64,000 nt of DNA from Manis javanica. Taxonomy: Eukaryota > Chordata > Mammalia > Pholidota > Manidae. The stretch is from contig NC_133167.1 of the NCBI RefSeq assembly GCF_040802235.1, positions 16,980,501 to 17,044,500 of the forward strand, written 5' to 3'. Position 1 is the stretch's first letter, and each line of letters starts with the position of its first letter. Of the stretch, positions 47,072 to 58,195 are shown piece after piece. The translations under genes were made by a program, and so were the position numbers. The notes below the pieces were generated by a model that did not search any database, was not told the DNA's origin, and saw only the letters and a list, made by a program, of their open reading frames with translations.

Positions 47072-47707
47072 ACACAAATGTGGAGAAATTAGAACCTTCA
47101 TACAGCGTAGGTGGGAATATAAAATGGAGCAACCACTTTGAAAACAGTGAGCAGTTTCTCAAAATGTCAAACATAGGGTTACCACATGATCCAGCAATTT
47201 CACTCCTAGGTATATACCCAAGAAAATAAAAATACGTTTATACAAAAAATTATATTGGAAACACCCTACTGTCTTTCAATTGGTGAACGGATTAGCAAAA
47301 TGTGGTATATCATACCATGGAATATTATTTGGCAATAAAAATAAATGAAGTCCTTAAACTTAAACAATATTGTGTCACATATCTCAATAAAAAGGAAGTA
47401 CTGATACATGCCTCAGCATAATAAACCTTGAAAACATTATGCTAAGTGAAAGAAGTCAGTCACAAACGACCACATAATGTGTAATTCCATTTATAAGAAA
47501 TGTCAAGAACTGGCAAATTTACAGAGAAAGTAGATTGGTTGCCTAGGGCTGGAGAGATTTAAGAGGGGCAATGGGGAGGGAGGAGTGACTACTAATGGAT
47601 GCAAGGTGTCTTTCTAGGGTGATAGAAATGTCCTAAAGCTGATTATGGTGATGGTTACATAACTCTGGATATCCTAAATTGAGTTGTACACTTGAAATGG
47701 GTGAATT

Positions 47708-48242
47708 TCATAGTATGTGAATTTTTTTTCCTTAATTATCAATTTATTTTATATATTATTTTATTATCATTGATATACACGCTTCTGAAGGTTTCACAAG
47801 AAAAACAATGTGGTTATTACATTCACCCTTATTATTGAGTCTCCCCCATATCCCACTGCAGTCATTGTCCATCAGTATAATATGATGCCAGAGTTACTAT
47901 TTGTCTTCTCTGAGCTATACTGTCTTCCTGTGACTCCACACACACCATTTGCACCAATCATGATACCCCACAATCCCCTTCTCCCTCCCTTCCCACCAGC
48001 CGGCCCCAACTCCTCCCCTTTGGTAACCACTAGTCCCTTCTTGGAGTCTGTGTCTGCTATTTTGTTCCTCCAATTTTGCTTCATTGTTATACTCCACAAA
48101 TGCGGGAAATCATTTGGTATTTGTCTTTCTCTGCCTGACTTATTTCACTGAGCATAATACCCTCTAGCTCCATCCGTGTTGTTGCAAACAGTAGGATGTG
48201 TTTCTTATGGCTGAATAGTATTCCTCATAGTATGTGAATTTT
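47708..48242 (-). mobile_element. L1 3' fragment inserted in the opposite direction, 18-bp target duplication
   Basis: An insertion of about 500 bp (47726-48224) lies within the older plus-strand L1. It is flanked by a perfect 18-bp duplication TCATAGTATGTGAATTTT (47708-47725 and 48225-48242). Its minus strand reads as L1 ORF2 end and 3' UTR, with features of the older subfamily at 37-38 kb. Removing it mentally rejoins the host L1 (…GGGTGAATTTCATAGTATGTG…TCTTAATAAAG). Confidence 0.88.
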
Positions 48243-48265
48243 ATCTTAATAAAGCTGTTTTTTTA

Positions 48266-49235
48266 AATAAATAGATAAACTACTTGCCATAAAAAGGAAA
48301 AGGAAGGGGAGGAACATTCCAGGGGAGCTCCAGAATGGCAGTAATTTTTGCCTGCTTTATTTGCTATTGTATCCCAGCACCAAGATAATGTATAAATTGT
48401 GTATAAATTTGTACATATATACAAATGTATAAATTGTACATATATATAAAATGAGCGAAGGAACCTGTGCAAAAGCCTTTTATCAGGAAAAGAGCATGGC
48501 CCATTGGAGAAATGAAAGTTCTGTGTGCATGACCATGATGACTCTGGAAAGGACTGGGTCAGATCATGCACTGTCTGAGATTCGGATCTTATTCTAAAAG
48601 CAACAGGGAGCCATTGAAGGATTTTAAATGGGAGTGAATCATTTACATTTCAAAAGACCATAAGTAGCAAGGAAAAGCCAATTAAGATAAGGACAGAAAA
48701 GTTGGATTTAGCAACAAAAAAGTCTTTAGTGACCTTGGACAAAATTAGTCCAGGTGGAGAAATGGGGTGACTAATTTTGGGAATTGGAAAGGAAGTAGAG
48801 CTGGCAAAATTAAACTATACTTGGTAAGGTCTCTCCATATTCTCAGGTCTCCAGGGAAACCAACCAAAAATATACTTGGCTTGAGAAATAATAAAAGACA
48901 TGTTCACATGCATATTCACACGCAGCCGGTTCACCAGTTGATCCTGTTTCTGTTCAAGGATTTCATGCTTCTCACCCTAACACAGAGGGAGGGCCCACAG
49001 CTACAGTTCTGTCCTTCTCTCCCACCCCTGGGAGGGTGGGTGACAGGACACAGAGAAGACTGTCACCATCTGGGATTTGGGGGCACTTTAGACATACGAC
49101 TTGTTAGCTTTTAGCTTTACCGGGCCTCTCACCTGGGCTTTACAACCCCAAACCCAAAGGCAAGCCAAGTAGAAACACTCAAGCTCTACACACTGAAGAC
49201 TGAAGGTGAAAGGTTTTAGAACCAGGCATTTGCCC
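48266..49235. other. Intergenic, no gene seen
   Basis: AT-rich scraps around 48390-48450, then 48560-48800 (GCAACAGGGAGCCATTGAAGG), which resembles the ancient repeat of 54962-55860. The frames at 48767-49114 and 48263-48571 show no domains. Confidence 0.4.
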
Positions 49236-49239
49236 CTAG

Positions 49240-49400
49240 GGTGACGAGATGTCCAAACTGAGAACAAGAAGGGCTGGGCTCTAGTTCTAGTTCTGCCAAT
49301 CACAGAACTTGGGCAAGCAACTTAACCCCTCTGGGCTTCCATCTCCTCATCTCAAAAATTAAGAGAACGAGCACATGCCCTGCCTTGATCAGAGTGGTTT
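49240..49400 (+). mobile_element. MIR SINE
   Basis: GGGCTCTAGTTCTAGTTCTGCC, GGCAAGCAACTTAACCCCTCTGGG and CATCTCCTCATCTCAAAAATTAAG give a plus-orientation MIR. Confidence 0.8.
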
Positions 49401-49639
49401 GGAGATGACAGCCATGCAAGAGCAGATCTAGAGTTTGTGGGGCCTGAAGTTTATTTTATTTCATGGGACCCTTTTCAGAAAAAGAATATAAAATTATAAA
49501 TATGAAATTAGGTAAAGATGTGAATATATATATTTATGTGAAATTACATCGAAATACACATTTTTAAAAGTTGATACCAAAAATCACAAAATTTAAAAAA
49601 TAATACATTTGCTAAATTAACTGCCTGGTATACCACTAT

Positions 49640-50060
49640 CCACATTTTTCACTACATTTTTGGGCTGCATTTTCTTTAATGGCCTCTTTAAAGACAATTT
49701 GTAATGCTTTTTCTACGGAAAAACAGGAAGATAATTCAGTCTTTCTTTTTCATAGCTGATCAGAATTTGTTCTTTATTACTGCCAGCTTCGAAAGGTTCT
49801 TTTAGCTTCCCAACTCATTATTTTAGAATACTCGTCAAATTTGAGGACATTTCTATCGAGGTTTTCTTGGTGAGCTATGATTTCAAGGAATTAAACAATT
49901 TTCTTGTGGATGATTGCTCTTGTATATCCTCTCATTCTTCTGGCGCTGGATTTCCTAGGACCAAAAGAACTCTGGCACCTTCAGGTCACCACACTGGTAA
50001 TTCAGCACAGTGTGAGCTAGCAGTATTCCTGGAGGCCACTCTGCTCCAGGAAGGCTAACA
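49640..50060 (-). pseudogene. hAT transposase C-terminal relic
   Basis: On the minus strand, 49792-49763 reads SKLAVIKNKF, then a stop and frameshifts. Further on come pieces reading ERLNYL and EKALQIVFKEAIKENAAQKC. These are in the order expected for the C-terminal dimerisation domain of hAT (Charlie/ZBED-type) transposases, where SKL.(L/V)IKN.LRS, ERL and the EEAIKEFA.KKCRK-like end are conserved. Stops and frameshifts show it is dead. The AT-rich text at 49480-49640 may be its terminal non-coding part. Confidence 0.6.
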
Positions 50061-50299
50061 ATAACAAGTATATATGCCACTTGGCTCAAATTAAGAGTAT
50101 TCCCTACCCACAATTTCTAAAGATCTCACAGCTACGTCAGTGCCCCCAGATAGGGAAGTCGCAGCGCAGACAGTGGTCTTAACAGATTTGGTTAAAATTT
50201 AGGTTCCTTAGTTTTGTTAATTTAATAAAAACATGACCTCTCCCATGGCCTTAGACGGGCGCTCGGCAAGTGAGGGTCCTTCCTGAAAGTGAAGTTTCC

Positions 50300-50950
50300 G
50301 TAGCTTCAGGGCAAATCACCTTCGCGGCCACAAATTATCTTTAAAAGACTGAACCAAAGGGAAGGAATGATGTTCTGGTTTGGAGGGAGGCGCTACGGCC
50401 TCGCCAGTGTGGCTCATAGCTCGTGGCCCGCCCACGGTAGTAGCCCAGGGGAATAAAGCCTTGGCTGCTGAAGGCCAAAGCTCACTCAGGGGCACCCGCT
50501 GACCCAAATTCCCCTTCCTGAGGCGTCCACTCGCTTCCCACAAGGAACAGCGACCTCCAGCCCAACCTTACCTTCTGCAGGCAGCCTTCTCGGGTTTCAA
50601 AAGGAGCGCGCTCCCTCTGGCCCGCCCCTCATTTCCGGCCTGGAAACCCGTTGGTCCCGCCAGGTCTCGCGATTTCGCGTCTTCTCGCCTGTCTGAATTG
50701 ACCCGGGATGGAAATACTCGCGCGTTCATTGGGGCTGGCTCCACTACGTGGTATTTGGGATGCAGCCTCTTTGCCTCCCAGCTTTCTAGCAGTACGTACG
50801 GGCCTGTTAAGGCCCACCGGCTCGCTTACTTCCACCTGGCTCTAATGGTTCAGATCAGTAACCGAGGAACAGGGAACCGTTGTCAACCCCGTGCTCATGT
50901 CTGTCTGCGGCCCTGGTCGGGTTCTGCAGAGTAAGGGTGATAAGGACTCA
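50300..50950. promoter_or_regulatory. Orphan CpG-island promoter-like region
   Basis: An isolated CpG-rich island in the desert between CDK5R2 and WNT10A. It holds a GC box (GCCCGCCCC, about 50620), an ETS-type TTCCGG (50633-50638) and the palindromic promoter element TCTCGCGA (50665-50672). It also has an inverted CCAAT (ATTGG, 50728-50732) and CpG-dense text around 50600-50740. This set is the usual signature of a TATA-less, often bidirectional promoter. I do not see a long open frame or protein similarity, so a non-coding RNA start is the simplest idea. Confidence 0.6.
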
Positions 50951-51185
50951 GAAATATTAATGACTGGCTGTTCTAGGTGCTCACTGACCTAGTCTACACA
51001 GATCGTCGCATTTAATCCCTACAATAACCCTGAGAGGAAGTTGTGTTTTTTTTTAACCCTTGTTATACAGATGGGGAAATTGAGGCTCAAAAGTGAAGGA
51101 ATCTGACAAGGGTCACAAAAGGATCGACCCAAATTCGAACCCAGAGTCTGACTCCGCACTCTAAGCGCTAAGGTCTCACTGCTGT
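50951..51185 (-). mobile_element. MIR SINE
   Basis: GTGCTCACTGACCTAGTC, TTTAATCCCTACAATAACCCTGAGAGG, TACAGATGGGGAAATTGAGGC, CAAATTCGAACCCAGAGTCTGACTCC: a minus-orientation MIR with little missing. Confidence 0.85.
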
Positions 51186-51239
51186 GGTATAGCAATTTGT
51201 TAACCGATCCCTCTGACTCCTAGATTCTTCAAGGACAGT

Positions 51240-51545
51240 GTACCTCAGTGAAAAGTATCCTAGCTTGGGTTCACACAGACTCAGGTTCCTAGGAATATCC
51301 AGACACTTTCTTTACTGTGTGACCTTGAGCAACTTGCTTAGCCTTTCTGAGACTCTTCAAGTGAGAGATAATATTTCATGAGATTATTGAGAGGATTGGA
51401 TATATGTTCAGTGCCTACTCCAGAATAAATGTTCAATAAAGAGAAGCTACTGCTATTAATAATCTTTATATTCCCTTACATGCTGTGCAGTGTTCAATGT
51501 GTAGGAAGTACTTAATAAACCATAAGTGAGTGAGTGAATGAATGG
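51240..51545 (+). mobile_element. MIR SINE and adjoining L2/MIR tail
   Basis: CACAGACTCAGGTTCCTAGG, TACTGTGTGACCTTGAGCAACTTGC and TTTCTGAGACTC with GATTATTGAGAGGATTGG make a plus MIR to about 51445. A repeat tail with GAAGTACTTAATAAACC and GAGTGAATGAATGG follows to about 51545. Confidence 0.75.
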
Positions 51546-51689
51546 AGGGAGAAATGAAATAAGTCTGGCCAGACACCAGGTGGTCCTTATCTCCAGTCCA
51601 CTAATCTCTTCCCCTCTTCCCCTGTGTAGCTACACCTCAAAAGGCTTGAGGTGGGAAATAACTGCTCATCTTCCTTTTCCTAAACAAGG

Positions 51690-51960
51690 GTGTGTGTGTG
51701 AACTTGTTATTTAAGTAACGTACAAACACGTACACAAATCTTAAGTGCACTTAAATTTTTATAAAATGAACATACTAGTGTGATTGGCCCCCTGATAAAG
51801 CAGCAAAACATAACCAGCCTCCACAATCCCCTTTATGTTTCGTTTTAGTTACTACTTCTGCAGAGTAACCACTATTCTGCCTTCTAGCAGTTTTGCCTGT
51901 TTTTGCATGGAGTGTATGTAACTGGAATTAAACAGCATATGCTTTTAGGGAACTGTCCGG
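51690..51960 (-). mobile_element. Old L1 fragment
   Basis: AAACACGTACACAAATCTTAAGTGC, ATGAACATACTAGTGTG and GTAACCACTATTCTGCCTTC resemble the antisense of an ancient L1M 3' end. Confidence 0.5.
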
Positions 51961-52555
51961 ATCTCCACGTCTCCTCCCCTCCAGTGGGAGTCCAGGAAGC
52001 CCAATGGGGTTACCTCCCATGTGGGATACTTCCTGATGCCACCCATCTCACCATGGCTAGCCTCTGTGCCTGCACACTGGCAGGAAAGCATCTTCTCCTC
52101 AGCTCTTTCATAAGGGTTTTTCCTTGGTAGAGATGTGTGTACCCCTGGTAACCCCTGCCCATGCCATTATACCCCAGACCTTTCCTTCTCCGCCAGGAGG
52201 CCCTGGGAGGATTGGGGGTGGGGATGCACTGAGATACAAGATGGTCATGCTCAACCTCACAACATTCCAAGTAACGCTCCTCCCTCCACTCTGCTTGGTG
52301 CTCCTTCTCCCTCCGTCCAAAACTATTTCTCGCTCAGGATGATGAGCTCTCAGGGCCTCTGTGGTTCCTCCCTGCAGCCTAGCAGCCACCATAGTCCAGC
52401 AGCCCACTAGACAAATCAAACTCCAATTGGCATGGTTTTTGTCCTCTCCCAGAGGATTCTCTGATGTCATGAAGATTAAGGGACACAGTTTAAGGGTTCT
52501 GGGCATTCTGCCTGGAGGGGGCAGTGTTGCCTAACACCAGGAGACAGCCAGTCCT
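51961..52555. other. Intergenic, no gene seen
   Basis: Unique, moderately GC-rich sequence. The minus frame 52108-52506 and the two plus frames overlap in the same place and carry no domains. CCTGGAGGGGGCAGTG at 52511-52526 is a weak CTCF-like match (two mismatches in the core). Confidence 0.45.
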
Positions 52556-52557
52556 TA

Positions 52558-52710
52558 GCCCAGTCAAGAAGCCCCATTGCACAGATATTATCATCAAACC
52601 CAGTTTACATACGAAGAGGGTAAGGCTCAAAGAAGCTTAAGAAATTTGTCCAAAACCACATAGTTCATAAATGACAAGAATTAGACCTCAAGAGTGTCAT
52701 CTGACACAAG
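52558..52710 (-). mobile_element. MIR SINE fragment
   Basis: TTGCACAGATATTATCATCAAACCC, GGGTAAGGCTCAAAGAAGC and CAAAACCACATAGTTCATAAATG: minus MIR. Confidence 0.7.
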
Positions 52711-52739
52711 TCAAGAAGGCCTGGGACTTGCAAAAGGCC

Positions 52740-52925
52740 CAGTGAGCTTATAGGAGACATACAGATATTTTACGTATTTTGTATCTAGTCCTCAAAACAA
52801 CTCCAGGAGATAGGTGTTTTTATTTCCATGTGGCAGATGCAGAACTGAGGTTCAGAGTAATTAGTTATTTTCCCAAAATTCACAGAGATAGTGAGCGACT
52901 AAACTAGGATTCAACCCCTCCCATC
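52740..52925 (-). mobile_element. MIR SINE fragment
   Basis: TCCTCAAAACAACTCCAGGAG, CAGATGCAGAACTGAGGTTCAG, ATTCACAGAGATAGTGAGCG and GGATTCAACCCC: minus MIR, the third in this 2-kb stretch. Confidence 0.75.
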
Positions 52926-53084
52926 CCACAGCCTGACCCCAAACCTAGCTCTTTCCTCTGTACTATGCCCCACTCATTGGAGGGATTGACAAGTGCAGAT
53001 ATGAGAGGGTGTGTGGGTGGGATAGGACAGCAGGGGAACATTCCAGAGAGAGCAAACATATACCACAACGGGATATTTTGGTTC

Positions 53085-53400
53085 TCTATTAATGTGTAAC
53101 AAACCACCCCAAAATTTAGTGGCTTAAAATAATTTATTGCTGCCTTTCACAATCCTATAGGTTGACTTAACTCATCTGGGCAGTTCTCACTTGGAGTCTC
53201 TCATGCAACTGCAGTCAGATGAAGGCTAAGTCATCTGAAGGCTCATCTGGGCTGGATATCCAAGATGGCCTTTTAAAATCATGTGTCCCAGGCACACTTG
53301 ACTTTAAAATCAAGTCCCAGGCACCTCGTCAATAAATTGACTGGAACAGAAAAGGACTGCTGGGTCATTTCTCTCTCTTTGCACAGTCTTCCCATGTGTC
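53085..53400 (-). mobile_element. Ancient LTR-like element, as at 32445
   Basis: AACAAACCACCCCAAAATTTAGTGGC, CTTAAAATAATTTATTGCTGCC, TCACTTGGAGTCTCTCATGC and CAGTCAGATGAAGGCTAAGTC match the element at 32445-32770 in order. Confidence 0.5.
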
Positions 53401-53731
53401 TTGCTTAAGTTTCCTCATAGCATGCTGGTCTCAAGGTAGACAGACCTCATGCATGGTGGCTGACTCCCCCACAGTGAACATTCCAACAGGTTGGGGCAGA
53501 TGCTGTAAGACTTCTTATGAACTCTCTGGAATTCTTGCTGTGTTACTTCCACAGCATGCTATGAGTGAAAATGAATAACACTGCCAGCCCAGATTCAAGG
53601 TGAGGGGACATAAGAGTGAATACCAGGGAGCAAGGTTTAATGGACACCTTCTTTGGAGATAGCTCCTACAGGTCCTGAGGCAGAAAGGATCAGCTCAGAG
53701 AACTGCAAGTAGTTTTGTTTCATTGGAATAT

Positions 53732-53833
53732 GGTACACAAAGGAGGAAATCTGGAGGTGATAGTTTATAGCAGATGGAACCCTAATTGGTACACAAGGGA
53801 GGAAACCTGGAGGTGATAGTTTGTGGCAGATGG
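53732..53833 (+). repeat. Short tandem duplication (56-bp period)
   Basis: A unit beginning GGTACACAAAGGAGGAAATC (53732) is repeated from 53788 with four or five substitutions over 46 bases (GGTACACAAGGGAGGAAACC). An old two-copy duplication, not part of a longer array. Confidence 0.85.
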
Positions 53834-54960
53834 TGGAGAGCTTCAACGACATGCTCAGGAACCTGTATCTGGGTTAGTACTGGGATCATTAGCTGCCCAG
53901 CATCTGAGCCTCCCTGTGTAGGAGGATCTTCCTTAGTGGAAATGTTAGTGGGAAGTGAGATCCTTGCTCCCTTGACCACTAACAGGAAGGTCACAGAACT
54001 TTGACCTCAGAAGTGTGTCAAATTAGTGATCCCACTCAGGACTCTGAATCTTCAGTAAATGACCCCAGGAGGCAGAGGACTGTTTATAATTAACCCTAGA
54101 GGGAGGAACAGCCAGTTCTCATGGTGGTGGTTATGCAAGAGACAGCCCCATAGCCCTGTAAGCCTAATCAGGCTGTTCCTGGAGCAAGAACTGGCTGAGG
54201 TTCACCCCCTAGCTTCTCTCAGTACCTGTCTTTTCCTGAGCCTGATTCTTGAGGCTTCCTGTCAATTCTGTGAGCTGCCTGATATCATTCCAGTAAATTC
54301 TTCTACTTAAGTGAACTCTATTATAGAGTCCATTTCTGTTGTTTATAATTAAGAACCCTAATTAGTACAAAGACCCATTGAAAGCTTCATCCAAAGGAAA
54401 TGACATGATCAGAGCACTTTATGGAAGAGAGAAAGAAAAATCTGATAAAGATGGATTGAAGAGGGAGAAACAGGAATGAGAAGCCAATTGGGAAGCTGTT
54501 GTGATATTTGAGGTGTATGACGAACTACGATATTGACAAGGCCAATGGAGTGGGAGAATGTGGCAGTTTTGGCCACCGACTGAATGTGGAAAAAAGGAGA
54601 GAGAGAAAAGTCCAAGCTGACAAGCATTTTCAGCCTTAATTACTAGGAATATGATGATATTACAAAGAGAAACAAGCAGTCAGGGAGAATAGTTTGGAGG
54701 GGGAAATCATTCATTTATTCAACAAACATTAGATGCCTGCTCTGTGCCAGGCAGGGTTCTAGGCATTGAGAAAACAGCAACAAACAAAGAAAGTCTCAAT
54801 CTTATATTAACAAATATATATATGAGATAATGAAACTGCTTTAATAAAGCTTTAGTTTGTGTTGCCACAGACACACAGCAAACGTATCTAGCAGGCAGCC
54901 GTAACTTCATGAAAAGTCCTGAGAAGGAAGGCTGGGCCCAAAGACAGATTGGTAGTCATG
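53834..54960. other. Intergenic with ancient repeat pieces
   Basis: The stretch 54380-54700 (AAAGGAAATGACATGATCAGAGC, GAGTGGGAGAATGTGGC) and 54705-54790 (TCATTTATTCAACAAACATTAG, CTCTGTGCCAGGCAGGG) resemble parts of the repeat described at 54962-55860. No gene is seen. Confidence 0.4.
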
Positions 54961-54961
54961 C

Positions 54962-55860
54962 CCATAGACATTCATTCATCCATTTGCTTATATTTATTGA
55001 GTACCTACTATGCACTATGTACTCAGTACCAATCTTGCTATAGAAATACAGCAAAATACAAAAGAGTCTCAGCTCTCATGGAGTTTCCGTTACAGAGTAC
55101 AGAGGCACAAATACACAGATATGTCAGATATATGACGGGTACTATGAAGTAAAATAAAGCAAGGTAAAAGCAAGAAGAATTTACTATTATAGATAAAACC
55201 TTCTGCAAAGGCTCCTCTTGTAAGGAGATATTTGAAGAAAGTCCTGAATGAAGAGAGGCAACAATAATGTGCCTCTCCAGGGGGAACCTATAAGTGCAAA
55301 TGCCCTGAGATAGGATAATTTGGTTTATTCAAAATTGCCAGGAGGCCAGTGTGACAGAAGCAAATGGCTGAGAGTGAGAGTAGGAGGAGTGAAGTACAGG
55401 TGGTAGGGGAAGCCAGATCTTGTAGGGCCTTGTAAGTCATTGTAAGTACTTTGGTTCTTGTTCTGAGTGCAATAACAAAAATAACAAGACTTTGGAGAAT
55501 TTTGAGCAGAGGAGGCACACTACATAACTAACACTTTAAAGGCATCATCCTGATTTCTGTGTATATAATAAGCTTCGGAAGGGGGTGAGGGCAGAAGCAG
55601 GAAGACCAGCTAGGGGACAACTGCAATTATTCAAAGCATGAAACCATGTTAGCTGGGACTATGATGGTAATGATGGAGGAAGTGACACATGATCAGGTTC
55701 TAGATAGAAATTGAAAGAGAACTGACAAGATCTGGTGATGGATTGGAGTAAGGTGTCAGAGAAATAAAGGAGTCTGATAGATTCCAGAGTTTCCAACAGG
55801 AGAAGTTGGAAGAGCAGTTGCCATTTACTGAGAAGAGAAGATTGAGAATTACATCAAAAG
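54962..55860 (+). mobile_element. Long ancient mammalian interspersed repeat
   Basis: A nearly continuous copy of about 0.9 kb: TTTATTGAGTACCTACTATGC, AGTACCAATCTTGCTATAG, TCTCATGGAGTTTCCGTTAC, GGCCAGTGTGACAGAAGC, CAGATCTTGTAGGGCCTTGTAAG, TTTGAGCAGAGGAGGCACAC, GCATCATCCTGATTTCTG, GAAGACCAGCTAGGGGAC, and GGAAGAGCAGTTGCCATTTACTGAG. The order is the same as in many mammalian loci. I do not name the family. Pieces recur at 12970 and 43085 and possibly 48560. Confidence 0.6.
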
Positions 55861-56780
55861 TTTCATGAGAGAGTAAAATTGTTTCCAGCCTTCTTGCCTG
55901 CTTGCTTTATTTTGAATAATTTAGCTTAAAAGCAATAGTGTGGGGCCAAGCAAAGTGTGGCATCCATGTGGAGGCAAAGAGGACATTGGGCTGCTATAGG
56001 TTATCAAGGCCAAGATGGGACAGAAAGGACAGCCGTGGCACTGGAGCATAGGTTACTTAGAAGGGGATTAATCCAAGGAAGAAGGAAGTCACACAAATAG
56101 AAAGGAAGAAAATTAGAATAAATCCTGTAGAGTTGAACTGGAATTGAAGGTATCATGTGAGCACATGGTTTTCTACATAGGAAGATTGAAAGAAGATAGG
56201 TAGATACAAATGTGTGTGTATAGTCATACATATGTTTCTTAGCATTGTCCACTAAGAGGCCCAAAAGCAGTGTTGCCGCAAGAACAATCAGCACACCCAG
56301 CACCCAGACCTTGTTTTCTAAATACCATATTCCATTAAAAGAAACAAAGGTCCCTTGGAGAAATGGCTGATGGCAGGACTGGAGCACAGAAAGTACAGGA
56401 TGAGCCTGGAACATCTTGTGCCAGAAAGTAAAGAAGTACTCAAAGAATTATGGTGACAGAAAGCCAGCTTGGCAGTTGGCCAAATCTGGGAAATTTTGAT
56501 CATCAGAATAAATAATGAGGCAATGAGTAAAACATTCATATCTATGATATTGCTGCCAAAGATGTATAATCCAAATATAATCATGAGAAAACAACAGGTA
56601 AACCCAAATTGAGGGACATCCCACAATAAGAGATCTGTAGTCTTCTGAATTGTCATGGTCATGGAAATAAAGGAAACCATAGGAGCTGTCTGAGATTGAA
56701 GGAGACTGGGAAGATAATATAACTAAATGCAATGAATAATTCTAGACTGAATCTTTTCATCTTTAGGCCAACTGATGACA
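55861..56780. other. Unassigned, with hydrophobic minus-strand frames
   Basis: On the minus strand two overlapping frames (56680-56318 and 56414-56004) encode stretches with transmembrane-like segments (for example LGVLIVLAATLLLGLLV). I do not recognise the protein. There is no promoter island, no strong codon bias and no intact long frame. It could be chance AT-driven hydrophobicity or a very old retrocopy. Confidence 0.3.
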
Positions 56781-57005
56781 GTCCAATAAGGTCTGGGGGT
56801 TAGATAGCATTAATGTACCAATGTTAATTTCCTGATTGTGAGCATTGTATTATGTAGGAGAATGTCCTTCTTTGTAAGAAATATACATTAAAGTATTAGG
56901 GATGATGAGGCATCATGTAGGCAACTTGCTTTCAAATGGTTCAGAGAAGGGGAAAGTTCTTTGAATTATTGTTGTAACATTCTGTTACATCAAATAAAAA
57001 TAAAA
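56781..57005 (+). mobile_element. Old L1 3' UTR end
   Basis: CAATGTTAATTTCCTGATTGTG, TGTAGGAGAATGTCCTTC and a terminal CAAATAAAAATAAAAAAG resemble the 3' end of an L1ME/L1MC-type element with its A-rich tail. Confidence 0.55.
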
Positions 57006-57845
57006 AAGTCAAGGAAAGAGTAAATGAAATCCCTGAAGCAGTAGATCATAAGGGGAGGGCCAGCCAGTGCACTAAAGGGTGGAGTATGTCTAAGGAGAGG
57101 ACAGTTAGTAATGTGTAGTGGTGTAAGAGACTGAAGAGGATCAAGATTGAGAAAAAGGCATTACATTTAAATTTCTTCTTTCTATATTGTCAATATTAGC
57201 AGCATCTGTATATATACGGAGTACAAGGGAAAATAAATCAGTTACTCTATTCACAACGATACTGGGTGTGCATATGGATTTGAGGATTCCTCTAATAACT
57301 TTTGGCTTCCCTGGGCCCTGAGATTCAGAGGTTGGAAACCTGTTTTCACAATAAAACATCACAATTTTAGGAAGAAAATCCCATGTTAGGTCTTATCAGG
57401 AGGCCAGGTTTCCCTAATTCCTAGTTTTAAAGGCTTTTTTCTTAAATTTGGTATACTCTAATGACATAATTTGATGCTCACATTTTGGGCCAAAAAATAT
57501 TCTGGCTGCGGAATTATCATGCCCAAGTAATACACTGTCATTAAAACAAATGAAAAATATAGATAAAAAAGAGAACAAATTTTAAAGCACCTATAATCCC
57601 ATTATCTGAAAATAATTTGTTAGCTATTTGCTGCCTATTTTAGACTTTTAAAATGCAAATCACACCAATAAATTTTTGTTGCACTAAAGGAGGGATACTG
57701 CACTGTGTTGTTTTGTATTTTGCACCCCTCAAAGTAGAGCAAACGCTGTCTCAGTCACTAAATATACTTCAATCACCTTATTTTTTAAAGACACTGCAAG
57801 AAGTTCCACTGAGCAGATGGGTGCTAATTTATGTAATCATGTTCC
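57006..57845. other. Intergenic, AT-rich, no gene seen
   Basis: AT-rich text with no confident repeat boundary. The frame 57653-57976 runs into the CpG island and is not supported. Confidence 0.4.
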
Positions 57846-58179
57846 TATTTGAGGACTTTTACGTTGGGCGCCGAGAGATAGCGCCGCAGAACCTGCACAC
57901 GAAGCCTGGACAACTAGAGAAGGTGGAAGGTTGGGGGACAGTTAAGTTGCGGGACAAGATTTTAAGCATACAGTGACGGAGGAAAGAGAGAGAGGCCACT
58001 GCCGGTGGAAAGCAAAGGGCCTAAGAAGTCGGATTTGGGAGTGGCGAGAGGAAGAGGACGGGTTGTACCAAGGGCAAGTAGCGCCTAATGGGTGGCACCC
58101 GAAATCCACGGAACTGGAGCGAGACACCCGGCGGCCACGGGCTGTCCAGGCCCCAAAACTGGTGCATCGCCGCTCCTTA

Positions 58180-58195
58180 CCAACAGAGGGCGCCA
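58180..58195 (+). promoter_or_regulatory. Candidate CTCF site
   Basis: CCAACAGAGGGCGCCA fits the CTCF core at all positions except the fourth. It is on the plus strand, so it points away from the minus-strand site at 3676. Confidence 0.55.

Larger units (their letters stand above)
45555..48265 (+). mobile_element. Old L1 3' end, host of nested insertions
   Basis: Plus-strand L1 text begins at about 45560 (AAACCTGATAAGGGACATCTATCC) and stops near 45830 at AATGTTGGCAAG. It resumes at about 47072 (CAAATGTGGAGAAATTAGAACC), runs through CCAGCAATTTCACTCCTAGG and GTTGTACACTTGAAATGGG, and ends near 48265 (TCTTAATAAAGCTG). The gap and a second break are explained by other elements inserted inside it. 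Confidence 0.8.
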
